Part shown: positions 1-8,679 of the stretch, one piece after another | Position numbering within the stretch: the first letter of the stretch is position 1 | How the letters are laid out: each line of letters starts with the position of its first letter | NCBI GenBank assembly: GCA_016256075.1 | Contig: SDVU01000497.1 | Location: 1-12,869 of the forward strand | Reading direction: 5' to 3' | Origin: Dictyocoela muelleri | Taxonomy: Eukaryota > Microsporidia | DNA: 12,869 bases | Made by a program: the position numbers and the translations under genes | Notes under the pieces: model-generated | The model's database searches: none | What the model was told of the DNA's origin: nothing | The model's input: the letters and a program-made list of their open reading frames with translations, nothing else

Positions 1-210
1 TTGTATTTAATTGTTTTTAATTGTTTTTAATTGCTTTTAATTGTTTTTAATTGTTTTTAATTGTTTTTAATTGCTTTTAATTGTTTTTAATTGTTTTTAA
101 TTGTTTTTAATTGTTTTTAATTGTTTTTAATTGTTTTTAATTGTTTTTAACTGTTTTTAATTGTTTTTAATTGTTTTTAACTGTTTTTAATTGTTTTTAT
201 TTGTTTTTAA
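1..210. repeat. 10-bp tandem array, unit TTGTTTTTAA
   Basis: Twenty-one consecutive decamers run from the first base with no insertion or deletion. Fifteen match TTGTTTTTAA exactly and six carry one substitution (for example TTGCTTTTAA or CTGTTTTTAA). The array starts at the window edge, so its true length is unknown. Every unit carries a T-tract at a spacing close to one helical turn, the arrangement known to give intrinsically curved DNA. It does not resemble common telomere repeats. Short open frames that begin in it are low-complexity by-products, not genes. Confidence 0.97.
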
Positions 211-278
211 GTATTATAGTTTCCCTATGATGTATATAATTAAAAAAATTCAATTTATTTTTAATAATTTTCATGTTT

Positions 279-338
279 GTCGTTTTTCCGGAAAAATGAC
301 AAAAAAAAACCGGAAAAACGACTTTGTCGTTTTTCCGG
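279..338. repeat. Cluster of four alternating inverted 13-mers
   Basis: The 13-mer GTCGTTTTTCCGG occurs at 279-291 and 326-338. Its reverse complement CCGGAAAAACGAC occurs at 310-322, with a one-mismatch copy at 288-300. This makes two palindromes: 279-300, whose halves overlap at a central CCGG, and 310-338, with 13-bp perfect arms and a 3-nt TTT loop. The cluster abuts the left edge of fold-back copy 1. It could be the junction of the ends of two small non-autonomous elements, but no target duplication is evident. Confidence 0.85.
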
Positions 339-340
339 GA

Positions 341-570
341 TGCCATTATTTTCTTTTTATAGTCTTATATATACTATAAAAATATGTTTTCAATATAAGC
401 TGGTATTATCTAGTTTAGTAAATTTTGGACTTTGTTCCAAATTTACTAAAGTGGGGATATCAGCTTATATTAAAAACCGATTTATACAGTATGTATATAA
501 GACTATATAAAGAAAATCATCCCCCTTTGCTAATTCCACATTGCGTAGTTTGCGATATTTTTTAGAGGGA
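341..570. repeat. Fold-back (palindromic) element, copy 1
   Basis: This is an imperfect palindrome centred near 431. The outer arms (348-371 against 494-517) and inner arms (414-428 against 436-450) are nearly complementary. Sequence from about 348 to 568 also aligns in direct orientation with 996-1210, so the two are copies of one repeat family. The outermost left arm present in the second copy is missing here and is replaced by the 13-mer cluster. The size and structure suggest a non-autonomous fold-back element or MITE. No coding capacity is credible, and the frame across it arises only from the repeat. Confidence 0.75.
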
Positions 571-926
571 GTGCTACCGAAGAACTCTTATCTATTTAAG
601 CTATTACATTTGTCACTTTACAAGTATAACAATTATCAATATGGAATTTACAAGGATAATAAAAAAGTTTAAAAAAGATTTTAAACTCGAAAATGAAGTT
701 GGGATAAATTATATGTTTTAAATTAAGTAATTTGCGTCAAATCAAAAAATACTTTTTTATTTGTAAAATCTTAAATCACTTAATTTTGAGCACCTATACT
801 ACATAAAATTATTTTAGAGTTTAAAAAGCCCCTTAAAAGTTTTTTATTATCCTTCGTTAATTTCATATTATCATGATTATACTTTAAAGTCACATTTCTC
901 TTAAGTTAAATATATAAGAGTTTTTT
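571..926. other. A+T-rich spacer, nothing recognised
   Basis: I see no open frame of note, no tRNA-like structure and no similarity to the other repeats in the window. Short homopolymer runs and A+T-rich filler are all that is visible between the two fold-back copies. Confidence 0.6.
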
Positions 927-1226
927 TTTACGCAGCGCAGCTTCTAAAAAAAATATCTTAAAGTACGAAATATAGCATTAACAAGGAGATAATGAAATTT
1001 TTTTATATATTCTTATATACGTAGATTAAAAACTAGTTTTTAATATAGCTAATATTTTCAGTTTAGTAAATTTGGAACAAATCTCAAAATTTACGTAACT
1101 TAGTAATATCGGCTTATATTGAAAACGTTTTTTACAGCACTTATATAAGACTCTATAAAGAATTTTTTCTTGATAATGCCATATTGCGTAGTTCTTGATA
1201 TTTTTTAGAGATTTACGGTGCGTAAG
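927..1226. repeat. Fold-back (palindromic) element, copy 2
   Basis: This longer version of the repeat at 341-570 is an imperfect palindrome of about 300 bp centred near 1076. The outermost arms pair TTACGCA (about 929-935) with TGCGTAA (1219-1225). Next the segment near 942-957 pairs with 1195-1210 (GATATTTTTTAGAG), and then TTCTTATATAC pairs with TTATATAAGA. The right half shares blocks such as ATTGCGTAGTT and GATATTTTTTAGAG with copy 1. A minus-strand open frame across the right arm is a by-product of the repeat. The likely class is a fold-back element or MITE. The ends are approximate because the arms have diverged. Confidence 0.75.
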
Positions 1227-2018
1227 GTTGGTAAGAATAAGCAAGTCCGTGTAGCCGCCCAAAATTTTACCCGAACGCACAATCTTAAAGAGTTTTTATA
1301 AATTCAAAATTTTGACTAAGTATTCAGGAAAACTTTTAAATACCAAGATCAACAATAAGCTAAATATTTATTTATACAAATCAGCCTTTGAGAATCTTAT
1401 CAGTGAATAATATACCACGAGATGTTAATGCAGGTTCCTTGGCGAGTTAGCATATAACAGAAGTCACATCAAAATAAAAAAGTGACAATTTTAAAATTAA
1501 AACCAAAATTTAATGACATTAGGCAACTTTAACTTTTCTTTTCGATATATTCATTTTTATTTCCATAACACGAAAAAAAGAATATATTTAAAAAAAGATT
1601 TCGAGATTAATAAATAGCATAAAATTATGGTTTTTTATCTTGTCTTCTTTTTAATGTGACTTTTCGATTGTATAAACGTAAAGAACCTAAGTACCTATCC
1701 CAATATATCCTATTGTAAATTATACCCGATGATTGTTATTCAATTAGAAGTAGTTTTCGTGGTTCTGATACGAAATTTAGTGAAAGATTGTCTATTTTTA
1801 AGGAGAAAAAGTAATGTGTCTGTTATTTCTTACATAGTATATTATTTGCGATTTTATAATTTATAAATGATGATTCACATAAAGAATCGCATATGATTGT
1901 GCTATTTCTCGTAAGAACATTTAATATAAAGAAATTAGAAGTGTAGGATAAGAAAGTTTATATTGTTTGACTAATAATTAAATCAATTCTTAATTTTTTT
2001 TTATTGATTTTGAATTTT
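1227..2018. other. A+T-rich spacer, nothing recognised
   Basis: About 790 bp with no convincing coding frame, RNA gene or repeat. A short region near 1400-1460 is slightly less A+T-rich, but its translations resemble nothing I know. Confidence 0.55.
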
Positions 2019-2042
2019 ATTATTTTTTTTAAAAAAAATAAT
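2019..2042. repeat. 24-bp perfect A/T palindrome
   Basis: T- and A-runs of eight meet at 2030/2031 and are flanked by complementary ATTA and TAAT, giving 12-bp perfect arms without a loop. It lies just before the G+C-rich block at 2049-2128. The minus-strand reading would be a weak A/U hairpin without a G/C stem, so it is not a convincing terminator. Confidence 0.6.
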
Positions 2043-2048
2043 CCAAGG

Positions 2049-2128
2049 TAGGGAGGGACCTTACCCATGACCAGGCACACGAACTTGCTCCGGGAAGAAC
2101 CTAATAGCCATAGATCTCCGCCTCCCTA
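2049..2128. other. G+C-rich 80-nt block closed by an 8-bp stem
   Basis: TAGGGAGG at 2049-2056 is exactly complementary to CCTCCCTA at 2121-2128, enclosing 64 nt that are much richer in G+C than the surroundings. On the minus strand, TGGCTATTAGG loosely resembles a tRNA A box, and GTTCGTGTGCC further along loosely resembles a B box. The arms do not form a tRNA cloverleaf. It could be a structured RNA, a fragment of a tRNA-derived element or the remnant of a former gene. No family is recognised. Confidence 0.4.
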
Positions 2129-3130
2129 TAATAAAACAGAACCTTTTTATAGTTGAAGTACATCAGAAAATCACTATGGCATTTTTAAAGTCATTCCAAA
2201 CAAAAAAAGAGAACCTATAATCCTTCTTATTGTTAAAAAAGTGAATCCTGCCTCCACAATATAAACAGACGAATATCCAACATACAAGTGTTTGTCAGAG
2301 ATTGAATATTCATGACAAGGTATGACATAAATATGAATTGAAAATTCATTGGCCAGATCAAATATTCAATTCGTAGAATCCTTCAATAATACTATAGAGC
2401 TACGAAAGGGAATGTTGGGGGATAAAGACAAGAGTTTTATAATTTAATTTGCTTTAAATTTAATAATAAACATCAAGAATAGTTGTTTTGTTTTGAATTT
2501 AATTAAATTATATTTTGTTTTGAATTTTATTTTTATTTTTTATATTAATAACTGTTATGAGAAATGGGACTGATAGCCTCAGGGTGGAAAGAAATAGATC
2601 TAAATTTTCTTTTTTATTAACTTATTATTTAAAATTAATGGATTCTAGAATTTATAATCTTACATATTATAAATTATAACGACAATCTAACATTATTTAT
2701 ATTCAACATATCACATAAATGTTAAGCGTTAATCTCTCCAATTTAATCAATCTATTTTTTTCAGATAAATATTTTATATTATCATTTTATTTTTAATAAA
2801 ATAATTTTCAATAATTTTCAATAATTTGGGGGACATTATTTTGAATATTTCTTTTTGGTTTTTATTCATACCATCTGGATAATCTTACTTCTATAAAAAG
2901 AGTATTAATTTTCACTCTGTGATTTTTTTATATACTCTATGGTTTTAGTTTATAAATCGAAATTTGTGTCTAAAAAAATAGTTGATATATACGTTATAAC
3001 ATAAGATGGTAATGATATGTTGATAATATAAGTAATTATATGAATTCAAAGGTCATATCCTGTAAATTTGGTGTAAGGTATAAATTCACTAAAGGTGAAT
3101 TTTCGCCCTGTTCAAATTTAATGATTATAT
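2129..3130. other. A+T-rich spacer before element A
   Basis: No gene is recognised in about 1 kb. A 10-bp inverted pair (ATTGAATATT near 2302 and AATATTCAAT near 2364) and a duplicated TTTTGTTTTGAATTT (near 2485 and 2515) are visible. Part of this stretch could belong to the upstream flank of the element A LTR, whose start is not fixed. Confidence 0.5.
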
Positions 3131-3384
3131 TGTGGATCTCCCACTCTATATTGAAAATTACATATAGTTATACTAAATTGAAAAGGTAAATTAATAATTC
3201 TAATCTATCATTTTAATTTAGTAAAACTATATAAGCAAGTGTATTGTAATTTTAATGTGTGGTTTTGAAAGTAGAAAAATAAAATTGAATAATAAAAAAT
3301 CTTTTAGGAAATTTATTAATACGGACATAAAGTCCATTTATGTTAGGCTCCTCTGCGGATATAATTATCACACAAGTGACCACA
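3131..3384 (+). repeat. Candidate 5' LTR of retroelement A
   Basis: The right edge is inferred from the terminal CCACA at 3380-3384, followed directly by the same motif that follows the LTR of element B. The left edge is a guess: TGTGG at 3131 would give a 5-bp terminal inverted repeat and an LTR of about 254 bp, close to the roughly 290 bp of element B, with a TATA-like site inside. A second TGTGG at 3258 is an alternative. The partner 3' LTR is not in the window, so neither the start nor a target duplication can be confirmed. Confidence 0.35.
3228..3235 (+). promoter_or_regulatory. TATA-like site in candidate LTR of A
   Basis: TATATAAG lies about 150 bp before the presumed LTR end, a position comparable to the TATA-like site in the LTRs of element B. 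In such A+T-rich sequence this could be chance. Confidence 0.3.
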
Positions 3385-3397
3385 AATTGAATTCAAT
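3385..3397 (+). other. Palindromic motif at the primer-site position of A
   Basis: ATTGAATTCAAT (3386-3397) is a perfect 12-bp palindrome starting one base after the presumed LTR end. The matching place in element B carries CTTGAATTCAAG, also perfectly palindromic, giving a shared core TTGAATTCAA. A tRNA-primed Ty3-type element would usually show a site beginning TGG here. The shared motif is therefore a candidate for a non-tRNA priming signal. Confidence 0.5.
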
Positions 3398-3399
3398 AA

Positions 3400-4192
3400 G
3401 AACTAACATGATAAATGATTGAAAAATGAAAATACATGAAAATGAAATTAGTACGATTAACACTAAAAAGGAATATAAGAAGACGTTCTTTACATAGAAA
3501 ATTCCTGAGCGTGATGATAAACTACAGATACACCTTGAACATTTAGAAAATAATAACGAACAAGACATAGGTGAATGGATTGATGGTGTTAGAGAGTGCG
3601 CTATTTTATGTAATTGGAATGAAAATACATTTGCTCAGATTTTGAAGATTCTTATCGATAGTAAATATCACTGTATATTCAAAGGGAAAATTTCACACGA
3701 TTCGATTATAAAAGAAATAGCTTACGCATATCCTACCGAAATATATAACCAATACTTAAAATATTAGATACATTCAACAAAAAGATTACCCCCTAATATC
3801 AGAATATCTTTCTACAATTAAGCAGAAAATAAAGAAAATTTCTTACTGTGGAATATTAACTAAAGAAAGATCCGATGAATTAATTATAGAAACCTTTATT
3901 TTAAATCTTCATAAATCTGTAGAATTAGAAATGATTAAACTTGAGAAGATAACTATGTTTCAAATATTTAATATGATAAGAAATGTTGAAACTAAAATAC
4001 TATCTAATTATTCTACAAAACATGATAAATTTCAAGAAAATAATTCCCATGATAACATGAAATACCGTAAATATCACAAAGTCTCGAACCACACTTCTAG
4101 CGAATGCTTTAAATTAAATAAAAATAATAATTATAACCCCAATTATAAAAATAAAGGATTCGGCAATTACAGGGTATTGCAAGTTTATAAGT
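3400..4192 (+). pseudogene. gag remnant of retroelement A
   Basis: In Ty3-type elements gag encodes the capsid and the nucleic-acid-binding part of the virus-like particle. Here several open stretches read as a lysine-, asparagine- and glutamate-rich protein. The middle part, about 3560-3660, includes CNWNENTFAQILKIL, a pattern like the helical capsid region and resembling FNWNTNSHLEVLRQV in the gag of element B. Near 4060-4120 the motif NHTSSECFKL resembles the second half of a CCHC zinc knuckle and is followed by an asparagine-rich tail. The position just after the candidate LTR and before the protease supports the call. The reading is broken and the right end meets the DNA transposon. Confidence 0.65.
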
Positions 4193-4193
4193 A

Positions 4194-4380
4194 AAACATT
4201 GCATTTTTATATGTACAACATTGCATTTTTATATGTAAAAAATTGCATTTTTATATGTACAACATTGCATTTTTATATGTACAACATTGCATTTTTATAT
4301 GTACAACATTGCATTTTTATATGTAAAAAATTGCATTTTTATATGTACATTTTAAAAACAAAAAAATTGAACCCCTAAAA
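4194..4380 (+). repeat. Left terminal inverted repeat with seven 22-bp units
   Basis: Seven units beginning ATTGCATTTTTATATG run from 4198 to 4351 with a constant 22-bp spacing. Five end in TACAAC or TACATT and two in TAAAAA. An A-rich stretch and TTGAACCCCT follow (to about 4376). The whole block is the inverse of 6659-6825. Iterated ends of this kind may be transposase binding sites, as with the repeated sites in IR/DR-type Tc1 elements. This role is an inference. Confidence 0.92.
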
Positions 4381-5352
4381 TGAATATAAAACCTAGAAAG
4401 ACTATAGCAAGCGAGATAAGAGAGTAAGTAATATCTTTGTTTATTACAGATGGGCATAATGTAAGCCAAATATCCAAAATCGCAAAGCTGCAAAGGCATA
4501 CTGTAAGGAAGATACTACAGGATCATGAAGAGAATTTAAATTTTCAATCTTCTGCGGAAAAAAGAAAACGAACATACGTTGCGGGAAATTTAATCTTTTC
4601 TTCTACCAAGCAGACCATTATTACATCCTTTCTCTTAAAAATTTCATGGTTCTGACAGAAATTAAAAATATCGTCTTCGATGCTCACGATATGACACTCT
4701 CTATATCAACAGTTTGTCGTAAAATAAATAAGGTTGGGCTTACCCGAAAAAGGCTGACATCCGTCCCGAATGAAAGAAATTCTAATGAAAGAATTAATGA
4801 GAGGAAATTTTTTTCGATCGATGTAAGCCGGATTTCAAATGAAAATTTGGTTTTTCTAGATGAAACTGGTTTTAATGAGCACATTAAAAGAGCGTATGGT
4901 TATTCCCTTAAAAACACCAAGGCATATATTACCATACCGAATAACAAGGGAGTTAATCTAAGTTTACTATGTGCCATTAATTCAAGAGGTCTCATCGGAT
5001 ACAAATATCTAACAGGGTCGTATAATTCAAATTCATTTTTAGGATTTCTTGAGCGACTAATCGTTCCTTATTTTATCACAAATCAGAATAGCATTCTGAT
5101 AATGGACTACGCATGAATTCATAAAACAAATAGCTTTTTAACGTTTTTACGCGAAAAAAGAATATTGTACCGATTTAACATCCCGTATACTCCCCAGCTT
5201 AACCCGATAGAATAATTTTTTTCTATGTTAAAATAAAATTTGTCACGGCTAAATTAGCATATCCTGATATGACAATAGAAAATTTAATCGATTATGTTTG
5301 TGATAGTGCTAGCAATTATTCAAAAAGTGTTTGGGATTCTATAGGAATATGA
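4380..5352 (+). pseudogene. Tc1/IS630-type transposase, broken
   Basis: The presumed start is ATG at 4380, just inside the left inverted repeat. The N-terminal helix-turn-helix reads VSQISKIAKLQRHTVRKILQ (about 4461-4520). A second DNA-binding part follows at about 4650-4750. The DDE catalytic domain shows the first Asp in FLDETGF (codon 4859-4861), the second in LIMDYA (5105-5107) and Glu in LNPIE (5210-5212). The spacings are 81 and 34 residues, so DD34E. The full length would be about 320 residues, normal for the family. It is a pseudogene: in-frame stops at 4425-4427, 5114-5116 and 5213-5215, and reading-frame changes near 4636-4648 and 5228-5236. The C-terminal part continues in the third frame used (YPDMTIENLIDYVC) to a stop at 5350-5352. 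The catalytic core itself is well preserved. Confidence 0.9.
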
Positions 5353-5399
5353 GAATTTGGCTTGAAAAGGCCAGGAGAGGAGAACCTTCTATCTAATTA

Positions 5400-6658
5400 A
5401 TAAATATTAAATTTTAAAAAAAGTTACGAGACGTTTCTAATTCAGACATTTCCCAGATAAATTTAATTATCGGGTTATTTTTGTCTATAAATTTTAATAA
5501 AAATGTAATATTAACTATATAGAAATACAATATTCTCCATAATTTAAAACATTAATCTTGCACATTATATAAATTTTAATTCTCTGTAACCCTAATTTGA
5601 ATTTAGTTTCAAATCAAATGTTAAATTAGATATTAAGCATCAAACGCAGTTAAAATTGTCCATAATTAACGTTTTTAAAATAAATTTAGACAATATTTTT
5701 TGACCGAATTCACCTCATTGATTTAAAATGCGACTTTTATATTTATGAATAATATTTTGCTTTATAAGAATTTTTAACACTAAACGAACTTAATCTATTT
5801 TATTTTTATTGTAATCTCAGAAATGCTTTTAGGTGTAACAATTTTTTAAAATAAAAAAATTCTAATCGTCCAAATTTAAAAAGTACACGGTTTGTTTATT
5901 CGTATAGTATTCCATTTTATTGAATAAGAGATGAAACACTTTTTGTTTTATCAATTCTAATATTGTCCATCTTAGAAAAAAGAATAGGTTTAGAAAAAAA
6001 AATTAAATGTGTTCACCTAAGAAATCTCTATAATCTCGTTAACATTTTTGCATTACACGATTTTCATAAGTATTCGAACGAATGATCTCTGTCTCGTCAC
6101 ACAAAGATAAATGTGTTCAATTCAATGTTATTGGAAACTGTAATATATAAGCCAGGATGTTTTTTTAATTAAAACACTATTCAATTATCATTTATTAATA
6201 AGCAAGTTTTGACAACAAACTTATCTTTTCATATGAAATTATACAATACCTGTTTAATTTTACTCTTTATCATCTATTTCTACATTATTTATCTATTTAT
6301 TTATTTTGAACAGAGATCAGCCTTTCTCGAGCGAAAAACTTCATTTGTTTTACGACAAACGCATAGAACAGCGAGTTTATGATTATGTGTCTATCAATAG
6401 TTTTTCACATCCGATTGAACCATGGGATTTTTTAGGGAAAGAGGAATTATAGTTTCTATGTAAAAAAAATTATTTACGTGTTCTGATTTCTTTTACAAGA
6501 CTAAAAATAAGAACCAACCTCATAATTATGTAGAATATTACTAAAAAGTGTATTTAATTTTTGCATAATCTTACGTTCGACATGCTTCATGAGCTTCTGT
6601 TTTATACAAATTAATTATTAAATCTTTAACTTTTTTGTTATAGTCGTAACTCTTTGTT
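5400..6658. other. Non-coding interior of the DNA transposon
   Basis: About 1.25 kb between the transposase remnant and the right inverted repeat. I find no persuasive coding frame on either strand, no RNA gene and no nested element with clear ends. A typical Tc1-type element has little sequence here, so this may be captured DNA or an old, unrecognisable insertion. Confidence 0.5.
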
Positions 6659-6825
6659 TATTTATGGGGATTCAATTTTTTGTTTTTTAAATGTACATAT
6701 AAAAATGCAATTTTGTACATATAAAAATGCAATGTTGTACATATAAAAATACAATGTTGTACATATAAAAATGCAATGTTGTACATATAAAAACGCAATG
6801 TTGTATATATAAAAATGCAATGTTG
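6659..6825 (-). repeat. Right terminal inverted repeat with 22-bp units
   Basis: This is the reverse complement of the left end. It opens with TGGGGATTCAA and an A/T stretch (6664-6690), then units ending ATATAAAAATGCAAT from 6691 to 6821, with a degenerate unit to 6843. About six units are clear. They vary slightly more than those of the left end. The low-complexity minus-strand frame across it (repeats of tyrosine, phenylalanine and isoleucine) is a by-product of the array and not a gene. Confidence 0.92.
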
Positions 6826-6839
6826 TATAATATAAAAAT

Positions 6840-7257
6840 GAATCAAATAAAAAAAATTATTAAAGAAACTGTACAGCAACTTGACAGTATAATATTACAA
6901 ACACAAATAAATAAAATAAAAACAGAAACACTTTTTTATACTGGTTCCTCGATTAATCCGATTTCAAAAATGACTATAAAGAATGAAAATTGAAATTAAA
7001 AATTGCCCAGAAATTTCATTAAAAGTTGGAAACAGTGATATTCTAAAAATTTAAAATAATTTTGAATGTTTATTAGAATTTAAGAAGATTAATAATGTTA
7101 AATTTAAAGTAAAACTATTTTGATCGCCTAACTTACCAAATGACATTATTTTAGGAAATGATTTTATGATAAGAAATAATGTAATAATCGATTTCCAATC
7201 AGATTTTCATAAAAATAGATAATTTGAAATTGAAATAGAACCAAATAAATATGATAG
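6840..7257 (+). pseudogene. Protease remnant of retroelement A
   Basis: Retroviral-type aspartic proteases cut the gag-pol polyprotein. Here FYTGSSINPIS (about 6934-6966) lies at the place of the active-site loop. ILGNDFMIRNNVIIDF (about 7150-7197) is the typical second conserved block (I-L-G-x-D-F, then N-x-x-I-D). The spacing between the two blocks fits a roughly 100-residue protease domain. The left neighbour is the DNA transposon and the right neighbour is element B. The sequence is broken. Confidence 0.7.
7254..7257. repeat. Target duplication ATAG, left of element B
   Basis: ATAG directly precedes the left LTR and recurs at 11621-11624 directly after the right LTR. A 4-bp duplication is within the usual range (4-6 bp) for Ty3-type integration and fixes the element ends. 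Confidence 0.75.
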
Positions 7258-7548
7258 TGTAACGGTCCTCACCGATATTGTCACAAAAAAGATAATAAAA
7301 ATAGATTGATTCAAAATAATTTTTTTAATTGATTTTTAGTTCTCACATCGTGAAGGCATTGGTCTCATTTTGATTTTTCTTTTATAATTTTAATCATTTT
7401 TTTGTGAGAAAAAAGGAGGCAAAACCTTGTCTGATTAAATGTTAATCTTTATGAATTAGAATAACTTGTTTAACTTAAGGTCAATATAAATTGAAATTAA
7501 AATAATATGAATTAATAACTATCGTGTTTGGCAGCTAAGGCCATAACA
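7258..7548 (-). repeat. 3' LTR of element B
   Basis: The LTR starts with TGTTATGG on the minus strand (from 7548) and ends in TTACA (at 7258). It aligns along its whole length with 11326-11620. It contains the same TATA-like TATAAAAG on the minus strand (7379-7386). Confidence 0.95.
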
Positions 7549-7560
7549 TTCTTCCCCTTC
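7549..7560 (-). other. Polypurine tract of element B
   Basis: On the minus strand GAAGGGGAAGAA directly abuts the TG of the 3' LTR. This is the classical position and composition of the plus-strand primer that RNase H spares during reverse transcription. It independently confirms the element's orientation. Confidence 0.85.
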
Positions 7561-7599
7561 GTAAAAGGCTTTATATTCTTACACGCAACTTTAGTAACT

Positions 7600-8675
7600 T
7601 TATCGCCTTCATCTTTGTAGGCGTTATTCTTACGTTTTGTGAACTTAATATTTTATATGGACCTTCAAATTTAGAAATTATTTTGTCATTTTTAAAAATT
7701 TTCATATAAAATAAATCTACATGTTAAATTCGGTAGGGTTCTTTATTCTCCGTTTGTTCCATTCATCCATTTTAATTTTTTATTTCTTCATAATCCACTT
7801 TAAATAAATGTTTTTTTATCGTTAAAAACAGGCTCATTAAAGTAAACTTCGTAAGGGCAATAACCTATTATACTTTGACTGTTAAATTTGCTTTTTTACA
7901 AACGTTATTTGTTGTTTGTTTGATATTCATTCCGCGGTGCATTCTTAATGACAAAAGATATCTCGCGATTTACCCTTTCAACTATAGAGTTCACTGTGGG
8001 ATTGTGCGGTGATATGTAAATGTTTTCAATGTAGTATTTTTCCATTAATGGCTTAAAGTTTTACAAGATATACTTTTGGCAATTTTATTTTAAGCATTTC
8101 TTGGGTATTACATATTTGGATAACCAAATATCTTCTAGGGTCTTACATATGGTTGAAGAATGAATGTTATTTATGAATTTTACTTCCGTGTATCTTTAAA
8201 ACAAATCAGTTATTACTAAATATAAAATTCTTCTTTAATGATGTTTTTTGAATAATGTTTCGTCTTAATCGGCCTTTTTAGGTCAATTTATATCAGTTCG
8301 TATGTTCTAGAGGTGGCGTAGGGAATTTTTTCATAACCATTGTTGGGTTATATTCTTTTCTGTCGCACATTTCGGACATTCTTTACATATTTTTGATATT
8401 GCCTTCTTCATATTTTTTAATTGAACACATCCTCTTAATGTGTTTATCATTTTATTCCGGCCAGGATGGACTAACAGATCATGTAACTCAGATAATAATA
8501 AATTTACTTTCTTATCATTTTTTTCAGCATGATTTTCATGATTTAGTTTTTCAGAGTGTTCCTTTATTTTTTCTGATAGTATTATGGTAGTTATGGCTAA
8601 TTTTAGACTCGTTTCCTTTAATTCTAAATGTGCGTGATAATATAACGGCTTCTTTGTTTTCATCAGCTTTGACAT
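7600..8675 (-). pseudogene. Integrase remnant of element B
   Basis: Integrase inserts the DNA copy into the genome. The N-terminal zinc-binding domain is clear at about 8355-8485: LHDLLVHPG with its His pair, then CKECPKC. The catalytic core is recognisable near 7960-8015 by NPTVNSIVERVNREI, the block that holds the catalytic Glu in this family. Further on, GYCPYEVYFNEP (about 7830-7880) matches the stretch that follows the core in Ty3-type integrases. The C-terminal part runs toward the polypurine tract. The stretch between the zinc domain and the Glu block is poorly preserved, and the coding sequence is broken. Confidence 0.8.
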
Positions 8676-8679
8676 GTTT

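Larger units (their letters stand above)
4194..6825 (+). mobile_element. Tc1/mariner (IS630)-type DNA transposon with repeat-built inverted ends
   Basis: About 2.6 kb bounded by inverted copies of one 22-bp tandem array plus about 30 bp of further inverted sequence. It encodes a plus-strand DD34E transposase in its left part. TA dinucleotides at 4192-4193 and 6826-6827 sit just outside matching ends (AAACATTGC on the left, CAACATTGC read inward on the right), as expected for TA-targeting elements. Degenerate extra units at 4176-4197 and 6822-6843 leave the exact ends open. The element lies between the gag and protease parts of retroelement A. Its transposase is broken, so it cannot move by itself. 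Confidence 0.85.

Noticed and set aside
191-510. Two overlapping plus-strand open frames of 62 and 77 codons.
   Set aside because: They run through the decamer array, the 13-mer cluster and the fold-back palindrome. Their composition is explained by the repeats.
1026-1280. Minus-strand open frame of 84 codons resembling part of the frame at 277-510.
   Set aside because: The similarity comes from the shared palindromic repeat, which reads alike on both strands, not from a protein family.
2049-2128. tRNA gene on the minus strand.
   Set aside because: Only loose A- and B-box resemblance; no acceptor, D, anticodon and T arms can be arranged together.
2168-2300. Minus-strand open stretch of about 42 codons with a cysteine/glycine pattern, considered as a Merlin-type transposase fragment.
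   Set aside because: Too short, no catalytic block near it, and the resemblance is not better than chance.
3368-3568. Minus-strand 66-codon hydrophobic frame.
   Set aside because: It lies antisense to the gag part of element A and has no family features; a shadow frame.
4424-4449. A 26-nt stretch with GTAAGT start and TTTATTACAG end looks like a minimal intron in the transposase.
   Set aside because: The transposase reading continues in the same frame straight through this stretch (SLFITDGHNVSQ), and removing it would shift the frame to an early stop. An in-frame stop in a decayed gene explains it better.
4198-6843. CRISPR-like array from the regular 22-bp repeats.
   Set aside because: The units are contiguous without spacers, are inverted at the two ends of a transposon, and the context is eukaryotic.
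6658-6879. Minus-strand 73-codon repetitive frame, considered as a repeat protein.
   Set aside because: Its repeats are the translated 22-bp array of the transposon end.
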